DNA of 64,000 nucleotides, taken from NCBI GenBank assembly GCA_037975125.1, contig CM075857.1, positions 26,518,082 through 26,582,081 on the forward strand, written 5' to 3'. Position 1 is the stretch's first letter, and every line of letters begins with the position of its first letter. This DNA is from Latrodectus hesperus. Its lineage: Eukaryota > Arthropoda > Arachnida > Araneae > Theridiidae. Shown one piece after another: positions 46,970 to 58,260 of this stretch. Below the pieces are notes generated by a model. That model made no database searches, had not been told where the DNA came from, and saw only the letters and a program-made list of their open reading frames with translations. Both the position numbers and the translations under genes were made by a program.

Positions 46970-49420
46970 CAATCTACTAAAGTTAAGAACGTAATAAATG
47001 ATAGTTCAGATGTAAAGGATTTTATATTTATTATTACAAACACGACCATCGTTTGAAAAATTTCATGCCAAAAGAGAGCAGAATTGTAATTTTTTAGCAA
47101 AATGGCGATAGTTCCACCGAAACGATGATTGACTTTTTTATGAAACCACTTCTTAAAAAATCGAATATTTCTCTTGAAATTTTCAGAAAATAGTGATATT
47201 TTTAAGGTATTATTTTTTTTTCTATGTATATTGTGGATAACGATTATTTTAGAAAAATTCCTAATATATTCACTCCATTACCATTTTCAGTTACAGTAGA
47301 ATTTCGATAATTGCAACTGTAATAATTTGAAGTTTGATTGGAACAAAAGTTTTTAACATCAAAAACCTTTAGTTGTGAAATATTGTCAGTAAATTTTCTC
47401 ATGATATGGACCACGCAATTCCAACAACCCGACTAAATTGTCTTACTTACAGCATTTGGAGCTAAATTGAAACATTTAGCAACAAATTTTGTAGAGAAAA
47501 TAGTCGACAAGATTCTTTTTTGTAAAAATATCGATATTAAACCGATAGTTTTCAGATTTCCACAAGCAATCACCCTTTTGTGAATTACACATGCATCGAA
47601 AATTAAATAAATTAAATAAGACAATTAAGAAAATTAAATAAGACAGAACTTTCTAACTTTACTGAAAAAATTAATTGTATCACTGATTGATGCAGAGATC
47701 TTGTCTCAAGTGGTATTGAATTTAAAATTTATGGGCAAATTGCCAAATTATTGCTAGAATTATCAACGGAAATATAAAGGTGAGAAAAACAATTTGATGA
47801 CGAACTTATCACTGATTCTACAGCAAATGGTTTGTTAACGGAAATACACCTGCTCCAACGATAAGTTAATAGGTTCCAAATAATCAGGCTTATACAAATT
47901 TTCTTCATTAAAATCTTATCACATCAAATTGAAAATCTGTCACAATTCTACAAATTGAAAAAAAACAAGCATTTATCTTTTTTCTTAAAAAAAACATTGA
48001 TGTTGCATTTTTTCATTCAGATAAATAATTATCAAAAATTTAATTTTCAATTTTATTTTTTGAGTGAATCTATTTTAAAATTGATCTTTTACTAAGCTGT
48101 CAAAAATTCAAACCATTTTTTTCCATTTAATTTTATTATTTATTCAAATTTGAAAGTAAGAGTCCACCAAATTTGGAATTCTCGAAGGAAATGCTTTGGT
48201 GTTTTGAGAAATTGTTTTCCATGTTTAAGAAAAAGGAAAAAAAAACTAATAAAATTTTAGATATTATAAACACATATGTGAAATTTCATTATAAATATTT
48301 TATTTTATATTTACCAACCTCAAAGCAATTCAGTTCTTATGGTGCTGTATAACATAACTTTTTTTTAAATAACCATAAATATTTATGAGAAATGTATCAC
48401 GAATTAAGGAAAAGATATTTAGCTGTAAGCAAATTTTCAAGTATCAAAAATGACACAATTGAAACATCTCAAGTGGTGAATATTTTATGAACAACGAAAA
48501 CAATATTGTTGATCTTATTGTTAACTGCAACTGTAACTGGAAACGATTCTTGGAACAAATAACTTTTTCTTAAAGATTTTTAGCCTAGTGATTGCAGCTG
48601 TCTCGAGCAGTGGCTAGATGATATTTTTAAACGGTTAATGAGCTCTGATCATCCGTTCTTAACTTTTGCCATAATTTAAAGATAAGTTACGTGAGTGGCA
48701 AGAGAAATAGCTGGCTATAGTGCAAAAGCAATCAATACATGTAACTATTCTTGGTGACTAGATATCATTTTGATATAGGTGAGCCCCTATAAAGATTTTA
48801 AAGTAAACAATAGAGTAAGGTATAGAATAATATTTCTGAGTATGATGCTAATTTAAGTGATCCATATATCTATTAAATGGAGTTCTCAATTCTCTGCTGG
48901 CTTACAATCAAGTCATCAAATTGTTGTAATCGCCAGACACGTTTTCCTTGGTCATCCAGATTTAATTTGAAGTGAGATTTGTCTTTAAAGACATCAATAA
49001 TATGATTCAAGAAAATTTTAAGTCTAAATTTTGCAGAACCATGAATAACTTATTTATTAATTTTCATAAAATGAAAAGTTATTGTTGAAAATGACGTCTC
49101 AGTATTCTGTTAGTATTATCATCGAAGTGTTATCATTAACCGAGATAAAACTGACCTGGCTGTTTCATTATGATATGCGCTATCCAAAATAATAGACAAA
49201 ATTTATTATATCAGTGGAATTTACAATAAAATAGTGTAATTTAATATGAATGGTTCATAAAAGGCCACACAACACGAAAAACTTCACAAAAAGGGTAAAA
49301 CATAGCAAATGATTATAAAACTGAAAAGTAAAAATGAGAAATCTATCCTTTATATATTTGTATATTTCTATACTATATATAAGAAATTCTATACTATGTA
49401 TATATAAGAAATTATTTATA
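46970..49420. other. AT-rich non-coding stretch
   Basis: No gene recognised. A weak tRNA-head-like patch near 48583-48615 ('tagcctagtgattgcagctg') was too short to call. Confidence 0.6.
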
Positions 49421-49434
49421 ATTTGATTGGCAGT

Positions 49435-49486
49435 TTTGACTGTAAGAAAGATAAGCTAGTATAAGCTTATCTTTTTTACAGTCAAA
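49435..49486. repeat. 23-bp stem hairpin, 6-nt loop
   Basis: Arms 49435-49457 and 49464-49486 pair with only one non-Watson-Crick position, a G that could wobble with U in RNA. The loop is AGTATA. Stem core AAGATAAGCT/AGCTTATCTT. Confidence 0.92.
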
Positions 49487-49854
49487 GTTTTTACAGTTAT
49501 TAGTCAACAAGACCGTGTGGTTCAGTGGGGTCAGGCTTTGAATCTACTTCCAAATCAATACTTGTCTAGAAGCGAGATCCCTCCCCCTCTCCATCAACCG
49601 TAAATACCACTTTCCGTTTGAATTTGCATGCAGTTCCATATTTTCATATGAAAAATTTCGTTCGTGCATATGAGAGTTTTCTGTGATTTCTTTCACCATA
49701 TTTTGCTTGTAATGAAATTTTTCTCATTGATAATGATATGATAAATATTTTTCCTTATTAAAAATCGTTATTATTATTAACTAATATTAATCAATTACCA
49801 AAAGAGCCAATTATAATTTATACTCTACATTAATAAATTCACCTCTCTTTCTTG

Positions 49855-51485
49855 GTAAACATTCTACAGAGAATAAAAGTATATTACAGTGTCAACATCA
49901 ATTCAGTTTTTATATAATACTTTTCTTTAACAATTCCTAAAATATTAGTAACAATTTCAGAAAGATAACACACATTATTAAGTAATTATAATTATAATTA
50001 AAATTTACATAAAAAAAGCAGAAAATTTTGCGTACAGATAGGAAAAATCTTTAAAAACTAGCTTCCATGGACTGTCCATTAAACTTTAATGTCTGGTTGG
50101 AAAACCTTTATGTCTCAGAACCTCTTCCAATCGCTTAAGCATAAAGTGAATTAGCTTGGCCGTGTCTGAAGATTAAATATTATTCCATTCAACCATAATT
50201 ACTCTTTTTAGCATATTTTTCAATATTATGTTATGTTGCTGAATATTGCGTTGCAATAAGTCCTATAAATGTTCGATGTTGGGTGATTTTGGTGGAGTAG
50301 GCAACTGATATTGGATACTGTTCAACTGTCAGAGTTTTACTTTGTGGGCAGCGTGTTTTGGATCATTGTCTTATTGAAACCAAAATTCATCGCCAAGGTT
50401 CAAATTTTCTTTTAATATATTTAGATATCTAACATGATCTAATATGGAATCTATAAAAGTTAATTGATCCACTCCACTTACTGCTATGCACCCCCAAATC
50501 ATTACGCCACCTCCACCATGTTTAACTGTTTACACAAAATTTTGCTTCTGGAAAGCCGTACCTTGTTTTCTTTACACTACGCCCTCTGATGCCAAAGATA
50601 CAAAACTTGCTTTCATCAGATATTACTTTTTCAAAAAACTCAGAAGTTTTATTAACATACTTACTGGCAAAATTTAAACATTTTTGCTTATTGGCAGTTT
50701 AAATTCATGGCTTTCTACGAGCTAAACTCTCGGGATAGCCAGATTTTTTAGAATTTTTCGTATAGTATCTTCAAGAAGAAAATTTTTTAATCTATCTCTA
50801 ACATCAAGTGCTATTTGAGATACAGTAATCTTTAAATTTAAACGTAGGGATTTTAGGATTCATATATTTTCTCGTAAAGTCAACTTAGATAATCGGTTAC
50901 TCCGTGGCTTTAAGATGACAGATTTCGATGGCTTGTAATTATTGATTACTCTTTTGAAAAAAGACTGACTTCTTTCAACTATCTTTCCAATTGCTCGAAG
51001 AGTTTTACCTTCATTCCTTTGTCTTAAGATGATTTTATTTACGTCCGGAGCAATCTCTTTTCCTTTAGAATACGTCTTAAGTCTACTTGTTTGCAAGTTC
51101 TAATGTATCATATTAACAAAACAATGTTTTTTATTCTATTTGTTTTATTGCCACCAGAGTTAAAATAAATAAGTAGCAAAAAATAAATGCAGACAATATA
51201 CCATTTCATACAAGTTCAAGGAGGCTAAAAAATTAAAATAAATTTGCAAATATCTTTATAATATGTACATGTACGCAAACTTTTTCTAGTAACTTTTTGC
51301 ATAATTTTTAATTATTATTATTATTACTTTTAAGCAATGTGTGTTATCTTTTTGAAATTGTTACTGATATTTAAGGAATTGTTAAAGAAAAGTTTTATAT
51401 AAAAATGGAATTAATGTTGACACTATAATGTATATTTATTCTCTGTAGAATGTTCACTGTGCGTTTGTACGCAGACTTTTTGTGG
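49855..51485 (-). mobile_element. Tc1-like transposon with ~180-bp IR/DR inverted repeats
   Basis: 49858-50036 and 51270-51454 are inverted copies. Shared blocks read inward are 'aacattctacagagaata', 'cttttctttaacaattcct', 'agataacacacatt' and a 'gcgtaca' motif. Direct repeats of a transposase-site-like motif, AAAAAGTYTGCGTACA, lie at the outer (51466-51481) and inner (51270-51285) ends of the right repeat. The left repeat keeps only the inner one (50022-50036), so the left terminus has lost about 25-30 bp. Length 1.6 kb with a transposase relic inside is the classic IR/DR Tc1 architecture. Confidence 0.88.
50086..51096 (-). pseudogene. Tc1-like transposase, inactivated
   Basis: Minus strand. 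The N-terminal helix-turn-helix region is intact for 78 codons (VNKIILRQRNEGKTLRAIGK, then a basic PRSNRLSKLTLR linker). Further on come GGGGVMIWGC (about 50490-50515) and DNDPKHAAHK with the second catalytic Asp (about 50355-50385), then PTPPKSPNIEHL, corresponding to the conserved WPxQSPDLNPIExLW, and a C-terminus ending LIHFMLKRLEEVLRHKGF. Several stops and frameshifts break it. The HTH is normally a DNA-binding domain for the inverted repeats and the DDE core cuts and joins DNA. This copy is non-functional. Confidence 0.9.
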
Positions 51486-51589
51486 CATATGAATTTATAA
51501 TCTGATTTTTCAGAATGGACCTAATTTATTAGTCACACTGACGGTTTATTTTTTTGATGATTTTTTTATTCGAAATTAACTCAGCCGGT

Positions 51590-51635
51590 TCAGTTTGAAG
51601 TGGATTCCAAACCACTACAAACACTGTAGCCCGCT
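51590..51635 (-). mobile_element. SINE-C internal fragment
   Basis: 'gtttgaagtggattccaaac' followed by 'cactacaaacac' matches the central region of minus-oriented SINE-C. Neither head nor tail is present. Confidence 0.65.
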
Positions 51636-51639
51636 GAAA

Positions 51640-52830
51640 ATTGTGAATCTTCCACATGAAAAATCTATAGTTCAATACAATATGTTTTGCCCTATTTGGG
51701 TCGCTTTCTCTGATATTTGTGCTTGCGTATAATCTTTGTTTTTTATTGTTGTTTTCATTTATTTACATTTCACAGCATAAAGAAAGAATTTTTTTATTTT
51801 TCAATTAGAAATAAATAGTTTTAAAATATTAATGTAAGTAAATGTATAAAAAATTATTTTTCATGAGTTTTCTTTTTCACTTAACAGGTAAAATTGTCCC
51901 ATAGATGAGTCTTTATTAATCATAAAATGCTTATTTTTAAATCCTTTTCAGCATTTAGTTCACACAGTTTTGACATTCTGCAATGATTTTATAAATAAAT
52001 ATCTTTAAAAAAATTAAGAATATCGATTTTTTTAAATTTTACTTCAAGGATATTTATTCATAATTAAAATGTTTAATTAAAACATTACTATGAAATTCAT
52101 TTTTTATTGTACGACCAAACTCATTAATTACTTTAGTTTCAAATTTAGTCCTCGATAAATGATTTATATAACCTCAACCTATGAGGAAGAAAAATAAAGA
52201 CAATGATTAATATTTAGAATATCTGTGCTTTCCACATTCTAAGCCAAAACATGTACTAAAAACTTTTGCAAATCACTTAACCGGTTAAGAATTAAAAACC
52301 TTTTTGTTTCTTGTTTCACAAAATGACCTCAATTTAAATCTCTTCAAACAAATCATTAAGATGAGGTTTACCATGCATTTTAACGCACTTCATTTTCTTT
52401 TTTTGAATTTGAATTTAATATCTTACTTTTAAGTTTCGTAATTCAACACAGAGGAAGATTTCACCATTACTGATCTTTAGGTTTTGGAGATAAAGAAATA
52501 TGTCTTACTCGCTTCGACTTCGTTTACTGTAAAGAAAACAGGTATGGAAACCTGTTGCACCATATGTGTAATTTATTATAGTTAGGTTCATGGGTTTTAT
52601 GATTAATTAATAAATCGAGGCAAATAGCTCACTTTAACCTATCATATTATAATAAATGTGTACTCACGTATGCGAGGGAAATATCTTGCTTTCATATAAA
52701 TTGCACAATAACAATTGAATAATTTGAAAATTTTCAATATTTTTTAATTGCACAAGAGAAAATCTCAAAAATGCTAATTAAAAATCTTCAGGGTCTAATT
52801 AAAAGATAGTAATCATGTAGTATATGTGGT
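51640..52830. other. AT-rich non-coding stretch
   Basis: No gene or element recognised. Confidence 0.6.
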
Positions 52831-52838
52831 CGTTTTGA

Positions 52839-53114
52839 TTACATAATTCTACTAAATACTCTTTTTTTGAATAATTTTGTCCTTTGGGGGCAGTCAGCAG
52901 GGGCTGGGTAGTGCCCCTCCCGTATACGTTTGCTGCTGCGTTTGGGGCTCGTGACCTCAGTCGGAGAGGGCGTAACTCCAGCGGTATCTTTCCTTTTCTT
53001 CATTCCAGCAACTCCCACCCAAACTAGTAGAACCCAGGGCTTGGGAAAAACCCTGGCCCTGGGTAGAACCCTTCTTACCCTAGCCCTGGGTAGAACCATT
53101 CTTGGGTTAGACAC
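52839..53114 (-). CDS. GC-rich ORF fragment, possibly from a retroelement or other repeat
   Basis: Minus-strand frame of about 91 codons. An ATG at 53003 begins MKKRKDTAGVTPSPTEVTSP, continuing KRSSKRIREGHYPAPADCPQ. This is a basic, Ser/Pro-rich sequence with G/C-rich codons, unlike the AT-rich surroundings. Upstream of the ATG, 53036-53105 contains a short tandem repeat with the core 'ccctggccctgggtagaacc'. Basic low-complexity N-termini of this kind occur in LINE ORF1/gag-like proteins, but no defining domain is visible, so the identity is open. Confidence 0.35.
   Translation of the reverse strand: MSNPRMVLPRARVRRVLPRARVFPKPWVLLVWVGVAGMKKRKDTAGVTPSPTEVTSPKRSSKRIREGHYPAPADCPQRTKLFKKRVFSRIM
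53036..53105. repeat. short GC-rich tandem repeat
   Basis: 'ccctgggtagaaccctt' and 'ccctgggtagaaccatt' repeat with a ~25-27-bp period, and a related 'acccagggct' unit precedes them. Confidence 0.75.
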
Positions 53115-53338
53115 ATAGGACCTTGCTGGTGTATACTCATTACATAATTCTATGAGCAGTGGTGCTCATAAATTCAGAAAGCTGACACAATATCTAGGAG
53201 CATCAAGTTTGAAGGACTTGTAAAATTATAAGTGCATATGTGTGAATTATTGGATAAAAGAATAAATTATATAATTACGTCACACAAAATATTCTTCAAG
53301 AGGGTTGTGTATTTTATGGATGGGAGAATTATGAAATG

Positions 53339-53685
53339 ACATATTGTTTAAAATAAGGCCGCAGTGGCGTGGTTTGTTAGAGCGTTCGTTCTCGTGTTCG
53401 GAAGTTAGTGGTTTCGAATCATGACTCAATCGATGATCCGTCGTGCTCGCTAATGGTGGCTGAGTCACGTTAAATATGCAATTGTCGCAATGTCTTCCGT
53501 GTGAAATGATACCTCTGGGAATGGCAGACCATGGCTGGGAGTCTTTTGCCTGGTTCCTGCTTCTAAATTACAAAGACCCACTTTCGGGCCCTTTATATCA
53601 GGTGTAATCACTTCCACCCATTGTAGTGCTCAAAGGTGGGAATCGTAGTGACTGAGGGTTATACAACAACAACATATTGTTCAAA
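53339..53685 (+). mobile_element. SINE-A copy, type 1 tail, with target duplications
   Basis: The body (53357-53671) starts GGCCGCAGTGGCG and has a tRNA-like head with 'ggtttcgaatcatgactcaa' (degenerate B box). It runs through 'caatgtcttccgtgtgaaat' and ends with an ACAACAACAAC tail. It is flanked by ACATATTGTTTAAA (53339-53352) and ACATATTGTTCAAA (53672-53685), a 14-bp duplication with one mismatch. The (AT)n array starts 14 bases further on. Confidence 0.9.
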
Positions 53686-53697
53686 GTGTATTCTAAT

Positions 53698-53698
<1 letters not shown>

Positions 53699-53774
<76 letters not shown>
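53699..53774. repeat. (AT)n microsatellite
   Basis: A pure AT run just downstream of the SINE-A tail and TSD. Confidence 0.98.
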
Positions 53775-53777
<3 letters not shown>

Positions 53778-53799
53778 AGCGACTTTTTTCTTGTGATAG

Positions 53800-55080
53800 A
53801 AACTGGCTCTTCAGATATGAAGATTCCAAGTTCGATGCTACTCATAGTTTGATAAAAGACTGTAGATATTGCATTTATTTTTTTACATACACTATTGTTC
53901 GGGTGCATAGTTCCAAAGTATTCAGTATTCTTTTAACATGCGAAGTCAACTCGCTATCTTTGAAAAGTGGACCAAATGAACTTCTGCTCAAAAGAAAAAT
54001 ATTCAGGGCTACTTACGTTACAGTGCTAAAAACACTGCAAATTAACCATAAAAATAATATGAGAACTGCCTTAAAAATATTCAATATTAAAATTATTTCA
54101 TTTTTATGATTACGGCAACTAATGACATATCGTTCACATTTCTACAAAACTAATCTATTCTTCATCAGTGAACATTTAGTACTAAGAAACAGTTTTAGAT
54201 AAAGTCAGTGATATAGCGAATGAAAGATTATGGGTTCGATGCTGATTCAGCCTAAATTTGTCATGCTAATAAAAATTACACTCGTTAAATTCAAGGAGAA
54301 TATTATCTTAAATGGTTTGGTGTAGTTGCCATAATAAAATACGTTATCATTTCAGGTGTCCTTGAATCATAAATGTAAATAACGCAATAGAATTCGAAGT
54401 TTGCTGAACCTGCTATTTAGAAATGCTTTGTTAAGTGAAATATTTCATATTTCTACCCTTTTAATGATAATTTTTGACTTTTTGTAACTCTGATTTTGAA
54501 TAATACATGTTCAAAATCACACGTTATACTCTGGACTCAATGTTCTTCTAGAGACCTAAAGCAGTAAGTTCGATCCAGTGTTCATCAAATATCGCCTTTA
54601 CAATATCAGTGAGACAATCCTTCTCCTTTGGATTTGTGGGGAGAATTTCATTCCTTTAAAAGACATATAACTATAGACAGAGAAAGCTTCAGTATATTTA
54701 GATTTATCCTAAATTCTTATATCTTTTCAGAGCCATATTATTAAATGAAACTTAACATATACGTAAGTATAAATTCACAGACAGCAAACATTCAATTCTG
54801 TGTGTGTGTGCAACTGCACAGAAAATCAAACCTCTCTAATTCAATTTTATATTTCTTTTCTCGCAGGAAATTTAAGAAAGTGTGTGAGTTACATAATTAT
54901 ATGAGAAAATTGATTTCTATAAGAAATTGAAACATTAGACTTACTATATTTATTTTCTAGCATAGTAATGTAATATATTGGCATTTCATAAAAATTTCAT
55001 CGTTCTTTAAAGTAACGTTGAATTTATGAACTCAAGGTCAAATACAAACGAAAGGTTGTAGCCGCATTAAATTTTTAAAT
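53800..55080. other. AT-rich stretch with possible diverged SINE heads
   Basis: Weak tRNA-head-like patches occur at 54195-54260 ('gattatgggttcgatgctga') and 54550-54590 ('agcagtaagttcgatccagt'). No gene is recognised. Confidence 0.45.
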
Positions 55081-55092
55081 TAATTTTGAAAA

Positions 55093-55830
55093 TAATTGAA
55101 TTCTGAAAATGCAATATTGCATTGCCATTGAATAAGATACACTTCAGTCACTATCAGTGACTCAATAGACATTTCAATTTCAAACGTCGAATATTGCATT
55201 CATACCGAATAGCATTTCGCTGTCATAATTGACAACTAAATATACATTTGAATTCTAAAAACTTTTAGTTTGGTGTCGAATTATTCTTGAATCATTTTTA
55301 AAGATTGAATAAGCATTTTAATTTCAGAAGTCGAATATTTCATTAGTATTGAACTGTACTCTAATCATTATTGGCCACTCATTATACAATTGAATTCCAA
55401 AATTTTAACATTTCTTTGCCATCGAATTACACCTCAATTATTAGCGGTTATAATACATTTAAATTCCAAAAAAACTAAATTTGGATTTTCATCAAATTTC
55501 ATTGTTCAATCATTTATAGCGATTCAATAAGCGTTTAATATTTAAAAGTTGAGCATTACATTGACATTGAATTAAATACTTCAATCATTATTAGAGAATT
55601 ATTACACATTTGAATTTCAAAGAATAGGGTATTTCAGTGACACATAAATGCATTCTTCAGTCATTATTGTCGACTTAATGACCATTTAAATTCCCGAAAG
55701 TTGAGCGTTACTTTGTCATCGAATCAAATATTTCAATATTTGGTGAGTGATTGATTTAGCATTTGTCCTGAAGTTGAATGTAACATTGACATCGAATTAA
55801 GTAACTTAACTACAATCTAATAGAGCGGAA
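55093..55830. repeat. diverged tandem array, ~74-bp period, ~10 units
   Basis: Cores resembling 'catttgaattcyaaaagt' start at about 55095, 55170, 55245, 55314, 55387, 55456, 55532, 55607, 55683 and 55760 (spacings 69-77). Each is followed by 'gaatattncattgncatygaa' and 'tcattatt..cgactnaa' blocks. Units are strongly diverged from one another, implying an old array. Confidence 0.85.
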
Positions 55831-55849
55831 TCAAACATCAAAAATTGCA

Positions 55850-56165
55850 TACAGTTAAAATCAGCCGCTGGTTACCCCGAACGTCTTTCCCTTGACCCGC
55901 GGTCATCCGTTCGCTATACTTGGTGCAGAGGGAAAATGGGGTTTGTAGGTCCATCTTCTCCTTTCTCCGATCAGACGAGCGTTTTGGCGGAAGGCGGAGA
56001 AAACTCGAGATCGGCGTCAAAGAAGAGGCAGAAACGAGGTTGAAGATGCGGGAGAAAGTGGAGATCGTACACGTGGCGATGGCTTATTTCGCGGTTTTTC
56101 ACTCGGGACTTCGGAGGAATAACCCGACTGTGGGTCACCGGAAAACTCCATTCGAATTAACCTCA
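55850..56165 (+). other. CpG-rich island with ORF, possible promoter/first exon
   Basis: An abrupt GC/CpG-rich block directly after the ~74-bp array. The plus frame from 55920 is open for 84 codons. An ATG at 56046 gives MREKVEIVHVAMAYFAVFHS..., ending TAA at 56172 just after an AAAAG|GTTAAA donor-like site. The minus strand (55838-56020) is also partly open. No family recognised. CpG enrichment in otherwise CpG-poor DNA favours an unmethylated promoter or 5' exon (inference). Confidence 0.35.
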
Positions 56166-56300
56166 AAAGGTTAAATGTGCGATTGTGTGATCTACCATTC
56201 GCATTATCATTCTGAACTCACTCAGCTAAAAATGGAGCATATAAAAATTTAATTACTTTTAAATATGATAACAATTCAAAGACATGATACGAATATTGTT

Positions 56301-56306
<6 letters not shown>

Positions 56307-56377
<71 letters not shown>

Positions 56378-56402
56378 GTATGTATGTATGTATGTATATT
56401 TA

Positions 56403-56444
<42 letters not shown>
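56307..56444. repeat. compound microsatellite (AT)n-(TATG)n-(AT)n
   Basis: An AT run to about 56375, five to six TATG units, then AT again up to the start of the next element. Confidence 0.97.
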
Positions 56445-56450
<6 letters not shown>

Positions 56451-56641
56451 AGTGGGGATGTCTAGGGGTTTGTTGAATAAAGACTTCAAGTTAACTAACA
56501 AAGATATTTAATAGTACAAAAGATTAGATTACAGGAGCGTTTTTACTAAGTCCTGGCTGATCCATCTCCCCGCGCAATGTGTGGGTAGATGAGTAATTCT
56601 CAAGTGGGCAGTAGCGGTGGCGCTGCACTCGCTGGAGTATA

Positions 56642-56643
<2 letters not shown>
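56445..56643. mobile_element. possible solo-LTR-like or other unique insert between (AT)n arrays
   Basis: A 199-bp non-simple sequence begins TGTTGTAG and ends TATACA (a TG...CA/TGT...ACA boundary as in LTRs). It includes 'ttgaataaagacttcaag' and a GC-rich 3' half. It is flanked directly by AT arrays on both sides, so a 4-6-bp TSD of AT type cannot be tested by eye. No second copy was seen in the window. Confidence 0.3.

Positions 56644-56645
<2 letters not shown>

Positions 56646-56728
<83 letters not shown>
56646..56728. repeat. (AT)n microsatellite
   Basis: An AT run between the putative LTR-like insert and a truncated SINE-C. Confidence 0.98.
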
Positions 56729-56733
<5 letters not shown>

Positions 56734-56737
56734 AAAA

Positions 56738-56845
56738 AGAACTTTCGTTTGTTCGGTGCAACAGTTTGTAAGTTCGAATCCTGTCGATGGTTATAGTGGT
56801 TTGGAATATATTTTAAACAGTAGGTCGTAATCTAATTAACTGTAG
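56738..56845 (+). mobile_element. SINE-C fragment, 5' truncated
   Basis: 'ttcggtgcaacagtttgtaa' and 'gttcgaatcctgt', then 'tagtggtttggaatatattt', 'taaacagtaggtcg' and 'aatctaatta', follow SINE-C block by block. The head start is missing at the (AT)n side. Confidence 0.75.
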
Positions 56846-57100
56846 TTTTGGGAAGTGACAAATAAATCAACCTATTATACCCTCGATGGAACTAATACTA
56901 GACCTGAAATGAGTTATGCAATTTAATTTTTGTACACAATTTCGTTATAAATAACTTTTTTTATGAATAACAACTCATATGCATAAAAGTTAATATCTTA
57001 ATTATCATTTTAATTAAATAGTTTATTAAAAAAATGGTTACTATTATATCAAAACATATTAAAAAATCATATTTGAAGTATAAAAACAATTGCATATAAC

Positions 57101-57215
57101 GAGGTTGTTGTACCATGGTGGGAAAAGAAAACGTCTTTTTGTTTTCATGATTGCGGAATAGCGAGTTCGATACCTGATTCAACCGAAGATCAGCTTGTTG
57201 AGGAGTCTAGGAATG
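57101..57215 (+). mobile_element. SINE-A head fragment, diverged
   Basis: 'ttttcatgattgcggaatag', 'cgagttcgatacctgattca' and 'accgaagatcagc' match the SINE-A head and the following block. It lies about 50 bp beyond the Tc1-like relic. Confidence 0.55.
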
Positions 57216-57267
57216 TTAAAAATTCGGAAGGATTCAATGTTCCTCCTCTGTATTTCCCTTCCTTTTA

Positions 57268-58260
57268 TTAGTAGGTTGTAGGACAACTTTGGCACGCAAT
57301 ACAGTTTGGATTCACCTTGGAAACGATTGATACAAGTGCTGAATAGTGTTCAGAGGAATAAAATATTCCATTTTTTTATAATGATACTTTGAAAGTTCTG
57401 GGAGAGATGTAGATGGAGGATATCAACTCCATATTGAGTGAATACGCTTAGATGGACCATGAGTTTTCAGTTATATTGAAGTCTATGACTCTATGAAACA
57501 AGGTAGATTTTAATTTCATCCTCGTGTTTATCAAATCATGATTGGACAAATCCGGCTGCATGGATAGGTGCATATTATCATCTTGGAAAATTCCATCTTT
57601 AACAAAGAACAAAGTTCGCACTAATGGGATGGATCTGGTCAGTTAAAATTTCTCTATAATTTCTCTCCAGTGATTCTTCCTTTCAGGGTTACGATCGTTC
57701 CAGCAGAAAACACATGTCCATCTCATAACAGATCCACCTCCATGCTTGTCATTTAGGAAGAAGCAATTATCCATAATCCATGATACCCTTGCGCAGGAAT
57801 AAATGTGAACCTCTCCTGTTTTAGGGAAAAGTATGAAAGACGATTGGTCAGATCATATCACTTTCTTTCACTTATCATTTTACCAGGTTTTGTGAGTGTG
57901 ACATCACTGAAGACAGCATTAAACATCTGAGACAAGTATCTCAGGTATTGGTACTCTGCCGTAAATGTTCCGCTCGTGAAACTGAGTTGTAATTAATCAT
58001 TAACACTGGAAAATTCAAATGCTTATTGGTCATTTTTTTTTCTGCAGCAGTTCGCTCTTTGGACATCAAAATTCTTCTTCAGTACTCATTGGTCTCTTTC
58101 ACTGAAGTTCTCTCTCCGTCCAATATTTTGCTTTGCTAGCTTGTTTTCCCACTCCATGTGCACTCCATAGTCACCGTAACTCTAGAAACTCTTAACAGTT
58201 AAAATGTTTTGATCACACCAGCTCCATCTATTTGGGTTCCTGCAACGTGGCCTTTTAGAA
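57268..58260 (-). pseudogene. second Tc1-like transposase relic
   Basis: Minus strand, fragmentary but colinear with the Tc1 family. An N-terminal region with 'LRVSRVTVTMECTWSGKTS' and 'IGRRENFSERD' (HTH and basic linker; about 58120-58200) is followed by FHERNIYGRVPIPE (58000-57950), then WKKVIWSDQSSFTLFP-like residues with stops, then KHGGGSVMRW (about 57745), TIVTLKGRITGE, and DGIFQDDN with the second catalytic Asp (about 57590). The C-terminus TIQHLYQSFPR...QTVLRAK lies at 57275-57345. Frameshifts and stops throughout. It belongs to a different Tc1 subgroup from the 50-kb element. Terminal inverted repeats were not found. Confidence 0.75.

Noticed and set aside
48583..48615. Possible additional SINE-B head
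   Set aside because: Similarity is limited to about 20 bases of the A-box region and is not distinguishable from chance.
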